Source: Thiohalocapsa marina
GTDB taxonomy: Bacteria > Pseudomonadota > Gammaproteobacteria > Chromatiales > Chromatiaceae
Assembly (NCBI RefSeq): GCF_008632335.1
Contig: NZ_VWXX01000035.1
Location: 1-46,248 of the forward strand
Direction of reading: 5' to 3'
DNA: 46,248 bases
Position numbers and translations under genes: made by a program. A model generated the notes under the pieces. It was given only the letters and a program-made list of their open reading frames with translations. It searched no databases and had not been told where the DNA came from. Shown here piece after piece: positions 9,557-18,654 of this stretch. Within the stretch, counting starts at the first letter, position 1. Each line of letters begins with the position of its first letter.

Positions 9557-10831
9557 ATGACCATCTTGACCCTTGGCCTGAATCACAAGACCGCCCCGGT
9601 GGACATCCGCGAGCGGCTCACCTTCGGCCCCGACGTCATCGTCGGCGCACTGCGCGGCCTGACCGAGCAGACGCCGGTGGACGAGGTGGTGATCCTGTCT
9701 ACCTGCAACCGCACCGAGATGTACTGCGCCATCGACGGCCGCGACACCGAGGGTGCCCTGCGCAACTGGCTCGGGCGCTTTCACGGCATCGAGCCGCAAC
9801 TGTTCGCGCCGCACCTGTACGCCCACGAGGACCGCGAGGCGGTGCGACACCTGTTGCGGGTGGCCAGCGGGCTGGACTCCATGGTGCTGGGCGAGCCGCA
9901 GATCCTGGGTCAGGTCAAGGCCGCCTTCCAGACCGCCTGCGACAGCGGCAGCGCCGGGCGCATGCTCGGGCGCATGTTCCAGCACACCTTCTCGGTAGCC
10001 AAGCAGGTGCGCACCGACACCGCCATCGGCAGCAGCCCGGTCTCGGTCGCCTTCGCCGCCGTCAGCCTGGCGCGGCAGATCTTCAGCGACCTGAGCAAGC
10101 AGACCGCCCTGCTGATCGGCGCCGGCGAGACCATCGAGCTGGCCGCCCGCCATCTGCACCAGCATGGCATTGGCCGCATCATCGTTGCCAACCGCACCGT
10201 CGAGCGCGCGCACAACGTGGCGCAGCAGTTCGACGGCTACGCCATCGCGCTGACCGAACTGGCCAGTCACCTGCCGGAGGCCGACATCGTCGTCTCCTCC
10301 ACCGCCAGCCCGCTGCCGGTGCTGGGCAAGGGTGTGGTGGAGCGCGCGCTGAAGCAGCGCCGTCACCGCCCGGTGTTCATGGTCGACATCGCCGTGCCGC
10401 GCGACATCGAACCCGAGGTGGGCGACCTGAACGACGTCTACCTGTACACCGTCGACGACCTGCAGGGCGTGGTCGAGGAAGGCATGCGCTCGCGCCAGCA
10501 GGCCTCGGAGCAGGCCATGGAGATCATCGAGGTGCACACCGAGGAGTTCATGGCCTGGGTGCGCTCGCTCGACGCCGTCTCGCTGATCCAGGACTACCGC
10601 TCCAACGCCGAGCGCATCCGCGATCAGATGGTGGAACGCGCCCAGCGCCACCTGGCCGCCGGCAAGCCTGCGGACGAGGTCGTCTGCCAGCTGGCCCACA
10701 CCCTGACCAACAAGCTGCTGCACAGCCCCAGCGTGCGCCTGCGCCGGGCCGGCCGCGAGGGACAGTCGGACCTGCTCGACGCCGCCAACGAACTCTTCCA
10801 GCTCGGCAGCGGCCAGGACGCCACCGGTTGA
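9557..10831 (+). CDS. hemA: Glutamyl-tRNA reductase
   Basis: Reduces glutamyl-tRNA(Glu) to glutamate 1-semialdehyde with NADPH, the first committed step of tetrapyrrole synthesis, which supplies the haems needed by the octaheme cytochrome in this window. The 424-residue protein starts [20 protein letters not shown] and has the catalytic cysteine in STCNRTEMY (C50), the [19 protein letters not shown] segment, an NADPH-binding region ([16 protein letters not shown]) and the C-terminal dimerisation helices. It is followed within a few bases by prfA and then prmC, the classic hemA-prfA-prmC order. Confidence 0.97.
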   Translation: MTILTLGLNHKTAPVDIRERLTFGPDVIVGALRGLTEQTPVDEVVILSTCNRTEMYCAIDGRDTEGALRNWLGRFHGIEPQLFAPHLYAHEDREAVRHLLRVASGLDSMVLGEPQILGQVKAAFQTACDSGSAGRMLGRMFQHTFSVAKQVRTDTAIGSSPVSVAFAAVSLARQIFSDLSKQTALLIGAGETIELAARHLHQHGIGRIIVANRTVERAHNVAQQFDGYAIALTELASHLPEADIVVSSTASPLPVLGKGVVERALKQRRHRPVFMVDIAVPRDIEPEVGDLNDVYLYTVDDLQGVVEEGMRSRQQASEQAMEIIEVHTEEFMAWVRSLDAVSLIQDYRSNAERIRDQMVERAQRHLAAGKPADEVVCQLAHTLTNKLLHSPSVRLRRAGREGQSDLLDAANELFQLGSGQDATG

Positions 10832-10841
10832 TAGCGTGTCC

Positions 10842-11921
10842 ATGAACCCGTCGATCCGCCACAAGCTGGAACGGCTCTCCGACCGCTTCGGCGAAATCAC
10901 CGCCCTGCTGGCGGACCCTGAGGTGCAGAACGACCAGAACCGGTTTCGCGACCTCGGCCGCGAGTATGCCCAGCTGCAGCCGGTGATCGGCCAGTACGAC
11001 GCCTACCGCGACACCGAGGCGGAAATCGCCGCGGCCAACGAGCTGCTGGCCGATCCGGAAATGGCCGAGCTGGCGCGCGACGAGATCAGCGCCGCCGAGC
11101 AGCGCCGCGATGCCCTGGAGCCGCAGTTGCTGCAACTGCTGCTACCGTCCGACCCAAACGATCAGCGCAACATCTACCTCGAGGTCCGCGCCGGCACCGG
11201 CGGCGCCGAGGCCGCCCTGTTCGCCGCCGACCTGCTGCGCATGTACCTGCGCTACGCCGAGTCGCTGGGCTGGCGCCACGAGATCATGAGCGCCAGCGAG
11301 GGCGAACTGGGCGGTTACAAGGAGGTGGTGGTCCGCATCAGCGGCAACGGTGTCTACGCGCGGCTGAAGTTCGAGTCCGGCACCCACCGGGTGCAGCGCG
11401 TGCCCGAGACCGAGTCCCAGGGGCGCGTGCATACCTCAGCCTGCACCGTGGCCATCCTGCCGGAGGTGGACGCGGTGGAAGCGATCCAGATCGACGCCGG
11501 CGATCTGCGCGTGGACACCTATCGCGCCTCCGGGGCCGGCGGCCAGCATGTCAACAAGACCGACTCTGCGGTGCGCATCACCCACCTGCCCAGCGGCATC
11601 GTGGTGGAGTGCCAGGATGAGCGCTCCCAGCACAAGAACCGCGCCCGCGCCATGTCGCTGCTGCAGGCCCGGCTCATGTCCCAGGCCATCGATGCCCAGA
11701 CCGCCGAGCAGAGCCAGTCACGCCGGCTGCAGGTGGGCAGCGGCGACCGCTCCGAACGCATCCGCACCTACAACTTTCCGCAGAATCGGCTCACCGATCA
11801 CCGCATCAACCTCACGCTGTACAAGCTCGACGAGATCATGCTGGGCCACCTGGACCAGGTCACCGAGCCGCTGCGACAGGAGTATCAGGCGGACCAACTC
11901 GCGAACCTGATGGGAAGTTGA
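10842..11921 (+). CDS. prfA: Peptide chain release factor 1
   Basis: Recognises UAA and UAG stop codons and triggers peptide release. The GGQ catalytic motif is in [19 protein letters not shown] (about residues 233-235), and the codon-recognition P-x-T motif is seen as PET in [14 protein letters not shown] (about 188-190). The ATG start ([12 protein letters not shown]) aligns with the usual family N-terminus and gives 359 residues; a GTG two codons upstream is also possible. It begins 10 nt after hemA, so co-transcription is likely. Its GGQ glutamine is the substrate of PrmC, encoded next. Confidence 0.96.
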   Translation: MNPSIRHKLERLSDRFGEITALLADPEVQNDQNRFRDLGREYAQLQPVIGQYDAYRDTEAEIAAANELLADPEMAELARDEISAAEQRRDALEPQLLQLLLPSDPNDQRNIYLEVRAGTGGAEAALFAADLLRMYLRYAESLGWRHEIMSASEGELGGYKEVVVRISGNGVYARLKFESGTHRVQRVPETESQGRVHTSACTVAILPEVDAVEAIQIDAGDLRVDTYRASGAGGQHVNKTDSAVRITHLPSGIVVECQDERSQHKNRARAMSLLQARLMSQAIDAQTAEQSQSRRLQVGSGDRSERIRTYNFPQNRLTDHRINLTLYKLDEIMLGHLDQVTEPLRQEYQADQLANLMGS

Positions 11922-12020
11922 GGCAAGCCACCCGCCGCGGCATGCCACACCGTCCGACGATACCCATCGTGCCATATCGATGCCTTGTCTAGAACGGGCC
12001 TGTCCAGCAGAAAACGCCCC

Positions 12021-12857
12021 ATGACGACGCTTGCAGAGGCGCTGGCGCATTGCCGTGAGGCACTGGCTGGCCTGACGGAATCCCCGCGGCTGGATGCCGA
12101 ACTGCTGCTCTGCGCGGCAGCCGGCATCAGCCGCACCACGCTCATGGCCTGGCCCGAGCGGACGCTTGCCGCGGACCAGCGCCGGCGGCTGCAGGTCCTG
12201 CTCGCCCGACGCAGCAGCGGCGAGCCGATGGCCTACATCCTCGGTCAGCGCGAATTCTGGGACCTGACCCTGCGGGTCGGTCCCGGCGTGCTCGTCCCCC
12301 GTCCGGACACCGAACGGCTGGTGGAGGCAACGCTGGCCGCCCTGCCCGTCGATGCCGCCCTGACCTGCGTCGACCTCGGCACCGGCTCCGGCGCCGTCGC
12401 CTGTGCCCTGGCCCGGGAACGCCCAGCCTGGACCCTGATCGCCATCGAGCACGCCGCCCCAGCGCTGGCCATCGCTGCGGACAACGCCCGCCGCCTCGGT
12501 CTCGGCAACCTGCAACTGTTACGCGGCGACTGGCTCGACGCCATCGCCCCCCGCAGCCTGGACGCCATCGTCAGCAACCCGCCCTATGTCTGCGCTGACG
12601 ACCCCCATCTGGCCCGGGGCGACCTGCAGCACGAGCCCATCACTGCGCTGGCCGCCGGCGCCGACGGACTCGACGCCATCCGCCGCATCGTCGCCGACGC
12701 CCCCCGCTGCCTGCGCCCTGGCGGCTGGCTCGCCCTGGAGCACGGCTGGGACCAGGGACCATCGGTCCGCGCGCTGCTGCACGCCGCCGGCCTCCGCGAC
12801 ATCCGCACCCAGCGCGACCTCGCCGGCCACGAGCGCGTCACCAGCGGACGGACCTGA
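12021..12857 (+). CDS. prmC: Release factor glutamine methyltransferase
   Basis: Methylates the glutamine of the GGQ motif of RF1 and RF2 using S-adenosylmethionine. The 278-residue protein has an N-terminal helical substrate-binding domain, a SAM motif (DLGTGSGAVACAL, residues 118-130) and the catalytic NPPY motif (SNPPYV, residues 185-190). The frame is open upstream to a TTG at 11985, but ATG 12021 (MTTLAEALAH) matches the family start and length. It lies about 100 nt after prfA. Confidence 0.94.
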   Translation: MTTLAEALAHCREALAGLTESPRLDAELLLCAAAGISRTTLMAWPERTLAADQRRRLQVLLARRSSGEPMAYILGQREFWDLTLRVGPGVLVPRPDTERLVEATLAALPVDAALTCVDLGTGSGAVACALARERPAWTLIAIEHAAPALAIAADNARRLGLGNLQLLRGDWLDAIAPRSLDAIVSNPPYVCADDPHLARGDLQHEPITALAAGADGLDAIRRIVADAPRCLRPGGWLALEHGWDQGPSVRALLHAAGLRDIRTQRDLAGHERVTSGRT

Positions 12858-12892
12858 CACCCCGCACAGAGCCGGCTGGCGGCTCAGCAAAC

Positions 12893-12920
12893 TTGATTAT
12901 TTCCCATGCCGCATTAGCAT
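12893..12920 (+). promoter_or_regulatory. Candidate sigma70 promoter for the small HMA-like gene and moeB
   Basis: TTGATT (12893-12898) and TAGCAT (12915-12920) with a 16-nt spacer lie just upstream of the ATG at 12930. The start would leave almost no leader, so this is tentative. Confidence 0.4.
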
Positions 12921-12929
12921 ACGGTAGCC

Positions 12930-13340
12930 ATGGACATTGCCGACGACGATCGCATCAAGCACCGCCAGATCCACTTCCGGGACCTGCATCCGGAGCGGAA
13001 CGATGCCCGCACGGCGGCAGAATTCCTGGACGGCGTCGACGGCGTGCTGCACACCGACGCGGTGACGCCGCTGCGGCTGGATCTGACCTATGACCTCACG
13101 CTGACCTGCCTGGAAGAGATCGAGGAGGCCCTGGACGAACTGGGTCTGCACCTGGACAACAGCATGGTCTACCGGATTCGGCGCGCGCTGCACTACTACA
13201 CCGAAGACACCTTCCGCGAGAACTGCGGCTGCAAGCAGGGCGAGAGCAACTGCACCCGGCGGGTCTTTGCCAAACGCTATCAGACCCTGCAGCACGGCTG
13301 CCGGGATCACCGACCGGAACACTGGCGCCGTTACCTCTAG
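12930..13340 (+). CDS. Small unknown protein with HMA-like fold and C-terminal cysteine cluster
   Basis: I do not recognise this 136-residue protein by name. Residues 12-75 read like the beta-alpha-beta-beta-alpha-beta plan of heavy-metal-associated domains (DGVDGVLHTDAV, then RLDLTYDLTLTCLEEIEEAL and DELGLHL) but lack the CxxC metal site. The C-terminal third holds four cysteines (C99, C101, C108, C124) and several histidines in ENCGCKQGESNC and HGCRDH, which could bind a metal ion. No signal peptide or membrane segment is seen. It precedes moeB by 16 nt, so a link to sulfur or metal cofactor chemistry is possible but only inferred. Confidence 0.7.
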   Translation: MDIADDDRIKHRQIHFRDLHPERNDARTAAEFLDGVDGVLHTDAVTPLRLDLTYDLTLTCLEEIEEALDELGLHLDNSMVYRIRRALHYYTEDTFRENCGCKQGESNCTRRVFAKRYQTLQHGCRDHRPEHWRRYL

Positions 13341-13356
13341 GCGGACGCTGATCCAG

Positions 13357-14100
13357 ATGAACGACGACCAGCTCCTGCGCTACAGCCGCCAGATCATGCT
13401 GCCGGACTTCGGCATCGATGCCCAGCAACGGCTGCTGGACGCCCGGGTACTGGTGGTGGGACTCGGCGGGCTGGGTTCGCCGGCGGCCATGTATCTGGCC
13501 GCCGCCGGCGTCGGCCACCTGCTGCTGGCGGACTTCGACGCCGTGGACCTGTCCAATCTGCAGCGCCAGTTGCTGCACACCACGGACCGCATCGGCCGCA
13601 CCAAGGTGGACTCCGCCATCCGGAGCCTGTCGGCACTCAATCCGGACGTCCGTCTGCAGCCGGTCAAGGGCAGCCTGGACGCCGGGCGACTGTCTGCGCT
13701 GGCGGACGGGGTGGACCTGATCCTGGACTGCAGCGACAACTTCGCCACACGTTTCGCCGTGAATGCCGCCTGCTTCCAGGCCGGCATCCCGCTGGTGTCC
13801 GGTGCCGCCATTCGCACCGAGGGCCAGGTCGCGGTCTTCTCCGGCCGCCGCGGCGGCCCCTGCTACCAGTGCCTGTATCCGCTGGACGGCCAGGTGGACG
13901 AGACCTGCACGCAAAACGGCGTGCTGGCACCACTGGTGGGCATCATCGGCAGCATCCAGGCGACCGAGGCGATCAAGGTGCTGACGGGCCTGGGCGAGCC
14001 GCTGTACGGCCGGCTGCTGTTGCTCGACGCACTGCGCATGGAATGGCGCAGCCTGCGCCTGCCATCGGACCCGGCATGCCCGGTCTGCGCTCAGGGCTGA
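13357..14100 (+). CDS. moeB: Molybdopterin-synthase adenylyltransferase / ThiF-family E1-like enzyme
   Basis: Adenylates the C-terminal glycine of a ubiquitin-like sulfur carrier (MoaD in molybdopterin synthesis; ThiS or a similar carrier is possible). The 247-residue protein has the ATP-binding GLGGLGSPAAMYLAAAGVG (residues 35-53), the DLSNLQRQ motif, and two zinc-binding cysteine pairs, CYQC (C169, C172) and CPVC (C241, C244). C184 (DETCTQNG) matches a region where some relatives carry a reactive cysteine. The start is ATG 13357; the longer frame overlaps the preceding gene. MoeB versus ThiF cannot be settled without the partner genes, which are not in the window. Confidence 0.88.
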   Translation: MNDDQLLRYSRQIMLPDFGIDAQQRLLDARVLVVGLGGLGSPAAMYLAAAGVGHLLLADFDAVDLSNLQRQLLHTTDRIGRTKVDSAIRSLSALNPDVRLQPVKGSLDAGRLSALADGVDLILDCSDNFATRFAVNAACFQAGIPLVSGAAIRTEGQVAVFSGRRGGPCYQCLYPLDGQVDETCTQNGVLAPLVGIIGSIQATEAIKVLTGLGEPLYGRLLLLDALRMEWRSLRLPSDPACPVCAQG

Positions 14101-14124
14101 ACGAGCCGCCAGCCGTTTATCGGC

Positions 14125-14130
14125 TATACT
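14125..14130 (+). promoter_or_regulatory. Candidate -10 box upstream of the four-helix membrane protein
   Basis: TATACT followed by CGGGCCTTTT lies 34 nt before the start codon. A very similar string (TATACT then CAGGCCCTT) precedes the EF-G-like gene at 27137, so this may be a shared promoter style. No clear -35 is seen. Confidence 0.4.
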
Positions 14131-14163
14131 CGGGCCTTTTCACCCCCGGACCCCATCCCGCCC

Positions 14164-14697
14164 ATGCGCTTCGAAGTGACCGATCGCGAGATCAAGCAGG
14201 CCAATGTGCCCCATGAGATCTTTCTGACCAACCTCATCGGCAATCACATCCTGCTGGCGGTGGCCCTGGGTGGCATCGCCGGCAGCTTCCCCTGGGCCAT
14301 GGCGGTGATTCCGGCCATCTCCTTCAGCCTGCTGGGTTACACCCTGTGGCGGGCGCGCCAGTCCATCCGCCGTGACCCCTGGTACGTGATGTGCCACTGG
14401 CAGGTCTGCGCCCGACGCAGCCGCATCTTCATCGTCATGCTATCGCTGCTGCTGGTGGTCATGGCCCTGGGCTGGGCCGGGCATGTCTACCTGGGCATGA
14501 TGAAGGAGGCGGTGATCGCGCTGGTGGTGGGCGTCGGTATCCTGCCGGTGATGGTCACCATCCTGATCCTGATCATCGTGGAGTCCGATGCGCTGTACCA
14601 CGCCAACCAGGCCAAGCTGCCGGCCTGGGTGGTGCAACGCTATCCCAACCCGGACGCCAAACCCATCGTCGAAGACGACGCCCTCGCAGCGCCGTAG
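14164..14697 (+). CDS. Inner-membrane protein of unknown function, about four helices
   Basis: I cannot assign this 177-residue protein to a named family. Hydrophobic segments lie at about residues 22-42 and 44-62 (ALGGIAGSFPWAMAVIPAIS), 88-112 (IFIVMLSLLLVVMALGWAG) and 118-142 (VIALVVGVGILPVMVTILIL). The soluble N-terminus is MRFEVTDREIKQANVPHEIF, and the C-terminal tail is short and polar. It follows moeB by 63 nt on the same strand with its own possible -10 box and converges on the DsbA-like gene. Confidence 0.65.
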   Translation: MRFEVTDREIKQANVPHEIFLTNLIGNHILLAVALGGIAGSFPWAMAVIPAISFSLLGYTLWRARQSIRRDPWYVMCHWQVCARRSRIFIVMLSLLLVVMALGWAGHVYLGMMKEAVIALVVGVGILPVMVTILILIIVESDALYHANQAKLPAWVVQRYPNPDAKPIVEDDALAAP

Positions 14698-14727
14698 GGA
14701 ACCACAGGGGCCTTTGGACAGCCGGCC

Positions 14728-15438
14728 TTACTCGGGCGCGGCCGCCCCAGGGGCACCGGCCTCCAGGTCCACAAGGTAGTCAACCACCTGGAACATCCGC
14801 TCGTTGCTGCCGGCCTGGGACGCGCTGGTGACGTACTTGCCGTTGACCACCACGGCCGGCACGCCGTCGACGCCGTAGCGGCGCACCAGATCGGCGGACT
14901 TGCGCACCTGCATGTCCACCGGGAAGGAGTTGTAGGCGTTGCGGAAGGCGGCCTCGTCGATGCCCTGCTCGGCGGCGAAGGCGATCAGCGCGTCGTCTGT
15001 CTGCAGGCGTCGCCGCTCTTCGTGCATCGCCCGGAACAGCGGCTCGTGCAGACGGTCCAGTTCACCCAGCATCTCGGCCGCATAGTAGGCCTTGGCATGG
15101 GGCGCCCAGTGGGGCGCGGCCGCCGCCGGCAAGCGCCGGAAAGTGGCCTCGGCGGGCTTGTTCTCAAGCCACGCCTGCACACGCGGCTCCAGATGCCAGC
15201 AGTGCGGACAGCCGTACCAGAACAGCTCCAGCACCTCCACATCGGCGCCGGGTTCGGCCCGCACCGGCTGCTCCACGCGGCGGTAGTCGATGCCCTCGTC
15301 GAACTCGGCGGCCGACGGCGTCGCCGCCGTGGCGGCGGTCGTCACCAACAGGGCCAAGGACATCAGGACACCGATCAGCCCTGCCGACAAGGTAGCGGGT
15401 GTGCGCGGAAAACGGATCTGTGCTGTCATGCTGGTCAT
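14728..15438 (-). CDS. Periplasmic thiol:disulfide interchange protein, DsbA family
   Basis: A thioredoxin-fold protein that introduces or shuffles disulfides in the periplasm. It has a signal peptide (LSAGLIGVLMSLALLVTTAA, cleavage near ATAA), the active site FWYGCPHCWHLEP (CPHC, residues 77-80, the DsbA dipeptide) and the cis-proline loop GVDGVPAVVVNGKY. Two ATGs three codons apart are possible; GGAG is 2 nt from the first (15438) and 11 nt from the second (15429), so the start is uncertain. DsbA or the related DsbL/DsbC-type oxidant role cannot be separated here; DsbA is most likely. No dsbB is visible. Confidence 0.87.
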   Translation of the reverse strand: MTSMTAQIRFPRTPATLSAGLIGVLMSLALLVTTAATAATPSAAEFDEGIDYRRVEQPVRAEPGADVEVLELFWYGCPHCWHLEPRVQAWLENKPAEATFRRLPAAAAPHWAPHAKAYYAAEMLGELDRLHEPLFRAMHEERRRLQTDDALIAFAAEQGIDEAAFRNAYNSFPVDMQVRKSADLVRRYGVDGVPAVVVNGKYVTSASQAGSNERMFQVVDYLVDLEAGAPGAAAPE

Positions 15439-15480
15439 ATCTCCATCTAAGGGTCTGCTGGCAAGCGGATCCGGCCATTT

Positions 15481-15540
15481 GGGGCCGATCCTGGGGGACG
15501 ATCCTGGGGCCGATCCTGGGGACGATCCTGGGGCCGATCG
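15481..15540. repeat. Tandem array of a 12-nt GC-rich unit
   Basis: About five units alternate GGGGCCGATCCT and GGGGACGATCCT (one with an extra G), a 24-nt higher-order period. The array abuts the ubiA stop at 15544 and lies upstream of the DsbA-like gene. Every unit contains GATC, so the array packs five GATC sites into 60 bp. Confidence 0.9.
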
Positions 15541-15543
15541 GGA

Positions 15544-16461
15544 TCACCCCGAAACGACCGGATCGAGCAGATAATCGATCACCAGGCCGATGAACACGGC
15601 CATGCCGAAGTAGTTGTTGTTGAGAAAGGCCTGGAAGCAACGCTGGGGGTCCCGATCCCGGATCAGCCACTGCTGGTACAGCGACAGCCCCGCCGCAACA
15701 CCAAGACCGCCCAGGTAGGCCCAGCCACGACCGGCTTGAAGCCCCACATGGAGCAACAGGGCCAGCATCACAAGCTGCAGCAGGCCGATGACCAGACGGT
15801 CGTACCGACCGAACAGTATTGCCGTCGACTTGATGCCGATCTTCAGATCGTCCTCACGGTCCACCATCGCATACTGGGTGTCATAGATCAGTGCCCAGAC
15901 CACCGCGCTGGCAAACAGCACCCAGGCCCACGGCGGCACGCTGCCCTGCAGCGCGGTGAAGGCCATGGGCACCGCCCAGCCGAAGGCCGCCCCAAGAAAC
16001 ACCTGCGGCATGTGGGTGTAGCGCTTCATGAACGGATAGATGAAGGCCAGCGACACCGCGACCACGGACATGGCAATGGTCTGCCAGTTGAGCAGCAGCA
16101 CCAGCGCGAACGCCACCAGGCTCAGCACCACGAACACCGCCACCGCCTCGGCCGGCGTGATCAGCCCCTGGGCCAGGGGCCGCTGGGCGGTGCGCTGCAC
16201 ATGGCCGTCGAAGCCCCGGTCGGCGTAGTCATTGATGGCGCACCCGGCCGAGCGCATCAGCACCACGCCGGCGACGAAGATGGCCGCCACCGTCCAGGCG
16301 GGCTGGCCATTGCCCGCAATCCACAACGCCCACAACGCCGGCCACATGAGCAGGAAAATGCCGATGGGTCGATTCAGACGTACCAGCCGGACATAGGCAA
16401 CCAGACGCGCGCGCCAGCCGGGGGCGGCCGTGGTTCTGACCTTCAACGGAGGATATGCCAT
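15544..16461 (-). CDS. ubiA: 4-hydroxybenzoate polyprenyltransferase
   Basis: An integral-membrane prenyltransferase that joins the polyprenyl tail to 4-hydroxybenzoate in ubiquinone synthesis. The 305-residue protein has the first aspartate motif NDYADRGFD (residues 77-85), the second aspartate-rich region [17 protein letters not shown] (about 193-209), and about eight hydrophobic helices. GGAGGA lies upstream of the ATG at 16461. The partner ubiC is not adjacent. Ubiquinone made through this enzyme could serve the quinol-linked cytochrome b encoded at 32.5 kb (inference). Confidence 0.93.
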   Translation of the reverse strand: MAYPPLKVRTTAAPGWRARLVAYVRLVRLNRPIGIFLLMWPALWALWIAGNGQPAWTVAAIFVAGVVLMRSAGCAINDYADRGFDGHVQRTAQRPLAQGLITPAEAVAVFVVLSLVAFALVLLLNWQTIAMSVVAVSLAFIYPFMKRYTHMPQVFLGAAFGWAVPMAFTALQGSVPPWAWVLFASAVVWALIYDTQYAMVDREDDLKIGIKSTAILFGRYDRLVIGLLQLVMLALLLHVGLQAGRGWAYLGGLGVAAGLSLYQQWLIRDRDPQRCFQAFLNNNYFGMAVFIGLVIDYLLDPVVSG

Positions 16462-16542
16462 GCGAAAACACGAGCCAAAGCAGGAACGGCCGACGATTAT
16501 ACCCGCAACGCACCGGTCTTCGGGCCGGCGTGCGGGGCTTGG

Positions 16543-18642
16543 CTAGACCTGTCCGCACTCCTCGCGCTCGCCCAGCCAGCGGTGGATCAGGGGCTCGACG
16601 TGCTCCGGCCAGTGTTCCAGCATCCGGTCGGCGCCCTGTTGTGCGGCCTGCATCAGGGCCTGGTCGCGCAGCGGATCCGCCAGCCGGAACTGCGCCATGC
16701 CCGCCTGCCGGGTGCCGAGCACTTCGCCGGCGCCGCGCAGCCGCAGGTCCGCATCGGCGATGGCGAAGCCGCTGACCTCCTTGCGCAGGATGCCCAGACG
16801 CTCCCTGGCGGTGGCGCCCAGCGGCGGGTGGTACAGCAGCAGGCAGTAGCTCTGGACGGTGCCGCGTCCGACACGCCCGCGCAACTGGTGCAACTGGGCC
16901 AGGCCCAGCCGCTCCGGATTCTCGATGATCATCAGGCTGGCGTTGGGCACGTCGACGCCCACCTCGATAACGGTGGTAGCCACCAGCAGATCCAGCTCGC
17001 CGGCGGCGAAGGCCTGCATCACCGGCTCGCGGTCCGCCGCCTTGATCCGCCCATGCACCAGCCCGACGCGGAGCTCCGGCAGACTCTCGCGCAGCGCCGC
17101 GGCGGTGTCTTCCGCCGCCTGCGCCTGCAACGCCTCGGACTCCTCCACCAGGGTGCAGACCCAGTAGGCCTGACGCCCCGCGGCGCAGGCGGTGCGGACG
17201 CGCTCGATGACCTCGTCGCGACGTGTATCCGGCACCGCAACGGTGCTGATGGGCGTCCGCCCGGGGGGCAGTTCGTCGATGACGGACAGGTCAAGGTCGG
17301 CGTAGACCGCCATGGCCAGGGAGCGCGGGATGGGGGTGGCGGTCATGATCAGCTGATGCGGGGTCAGGCCGTCCTGCTCGCCCTTGCCGCGCAGGCGCAG
17401 GCGCTGATGCACGCCGAAACGGTGCTGCTCGTCGATCATGGCCAGGCCCAGCCGGTGAAAGCGGACCTCGTCCTGGAACAGCGCGTGGGTACCCACCACC
17501 ACCGCCGCGTCACCGCCGGCGATGTCCGCCAGGATGCCGCGGCGCTCGGCCCCCTTGTGCCGGCCGGACAGCCAGGCCACCGAGACCCCCAGCGGCGCAA
17601 GCCAGCGGGACAGGTTGCGCAGATGCTGCTCCGACAGCAGTTCCGTCGGCGCCATGATGGCCGCCTGGAAGCCGGCCTCAACCGCCTGCAGGGCCGCCAG
17701 GGCCGCCACCACGGTCTTGCCGGAGCCCACATCGCCCTGCAACAGCCGCATCATGGGTTCCGAACGGCCCAGGTCTGCGGCGATCTCGTCTAGCACCCGT
17801 TGCTGCGCCCCGGTGAGGCCGAACGGCAGGCCGCGCAACAGCTGCCGGCGCAGATCGCCGCGCACGTTCAGGGGCGGTGCGCGCAACCGCCGGCGGGCGC
17901 GGCGCAGGCGACGCAGGGCCAGCTGGTGGGCCAGCATCTCCTCGAACGCCAGCCGCAGAAAGGCCGGATGGGCGCGTTCGGCCAGTTGTTCCAGCGGGGC
18001 CTCCGGCGGCGGCCGGTGCAGGTAGACCAGCGCCTCACCCAGCGGTGGCAGGTGCAGCGGCGCGAGCAGTTGTGCCGGCACCCAGTCGTGCAGGGTCCGC
18101 GGGTCGCGCCGCAGCAGCGCCAGGGCCTGATCCGTGAGCCCGCGCCAGGTGACCTGCTGCATGCCCTCGGTGGACGGATAGACCGGCGTCATCGCCTGCC
18201 CCACCGCCACGGTGCCGGCATCGAAGCGATGCTGCACCTCTGGATGCACCATCTCCAGCGACTGGGGTCCCTGGCGCACCTCGCCGAAGCAGCGCAGGCA
18301 CTGCCCTGGCCCCATTGACTCCAGCTGCGACGTCGTGAAATGGAAGAACCGCAGCATCAGGCTGCCGCCGTCGTCGCACAGCCAGACCTTCAGCGACCGG
18401 CGTCGCCCCTGGCTGATCTGCGCATCGGCGACGACCCCCTCCACCAGGGCCTCGTCGCCGTCGCACAGGTCACGCAACGCGTGCAGCCGGCTGCGATCCT
18501 GATAGCGATAGGGCAGATGGAACAGCAGATCCTGCACCGAGCGGATGCGCAGCCGTTGCAGACGTTCAAGCATGCGCGGACCGACCCGCTTGAGCCGATC
18601 CACCGGCATCCGCTCCAGTGCCGGCCCGCTGTCCGCAGCCAT
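16543..18642 (-). CDS. recG: ATP-dependent DNA helicase RecG
   Basis: Remodels stalled replication forks and Holliday junctions and acts on R-loops. The 699-residue protein has the N-terminal wedge/OB domain (YRYQDRSRLHALRDL onward), Walker A GDVGSGKT (residues 303-310), the DEQH box (404-407), the TATPIPRSLAM motif and the C-terminal helicase motif QLRGRVGRG. Length is normal. It is part of a minus-strand run with a transglycosylase and ridA. In many gammaproteobacteria recG sits near spoT and ridA; here ridA is close but spoT is not in the window. Confidence 0.96.
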   Translation of the reverse strand: MAADSGPALERMPVDRLKRVGPRMLERLQRLRIRSVQDLLFHLPYRYQDRSRLHALRDLCDGDEALVEGVVADAQISQGRRRSLKVWLCDDGGSLMLRFFHFTTSQLESMGPGQCLRCFGEVRQGPQSLEMVHPEVQHRFDAGTVAVGQAMTPVYPSTEGMQQVTWRGLTDQALALLRRDPRTLHDWVPAQLLAPLHLPPLGEALVYLHRPPPEAPLEQLAERAHPAFLRLAFEEMLAHQLALRRLRRARRRLRAPPLNVRGDLRRQLLRGLPFGLTGAQQRVLDEIAADLGRSEPMMRLLQGDVGSGKTVVAALAALQAVEAGFQAAIMAPTELLSEQHLRNLSRWLAPLGVSVAWLSGRHKGAERRGILADIAGGDAAVVVGTHALFQDEVRFHRLGLAMIDEQHRFGVHQRLRLRGKGEQDGLTPHQLIMTATPIPRSLAMAVYADLDLSVIDELPPGRTPISTVAVPDTRRDEVIERVRTACAAGRQAYWVCTLVEESEALQAQAAEDTAAALRESLPELRVGLVHGRIKAADREPVMQAFAAGELDLLVATTVIEVGVDVPNASLMIIENPERLGLAQLHQLRGRVGRGTVQSYCLLLYHPPLGATARERLGILRKEVSGFAIADADLRLRGAGEVLGTRQAGMAQFRLADPLRDQALMQAAQQGADRMLEHWPEHVEPLIHRWLGEREECGQV

Positions 18643-18654
18643 GGGCGCGCCGGG

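Noticed and set aside
15481-15540. CRISPR-like array
   Set aside because: Units are contiguous 12-mers without spacers.
15736-17793. 685-codon plus-strand ORF spanning ubiA and recG
   Set aside because: Runs antisense across two well-recognised genes and their gap; no start signal or domain.
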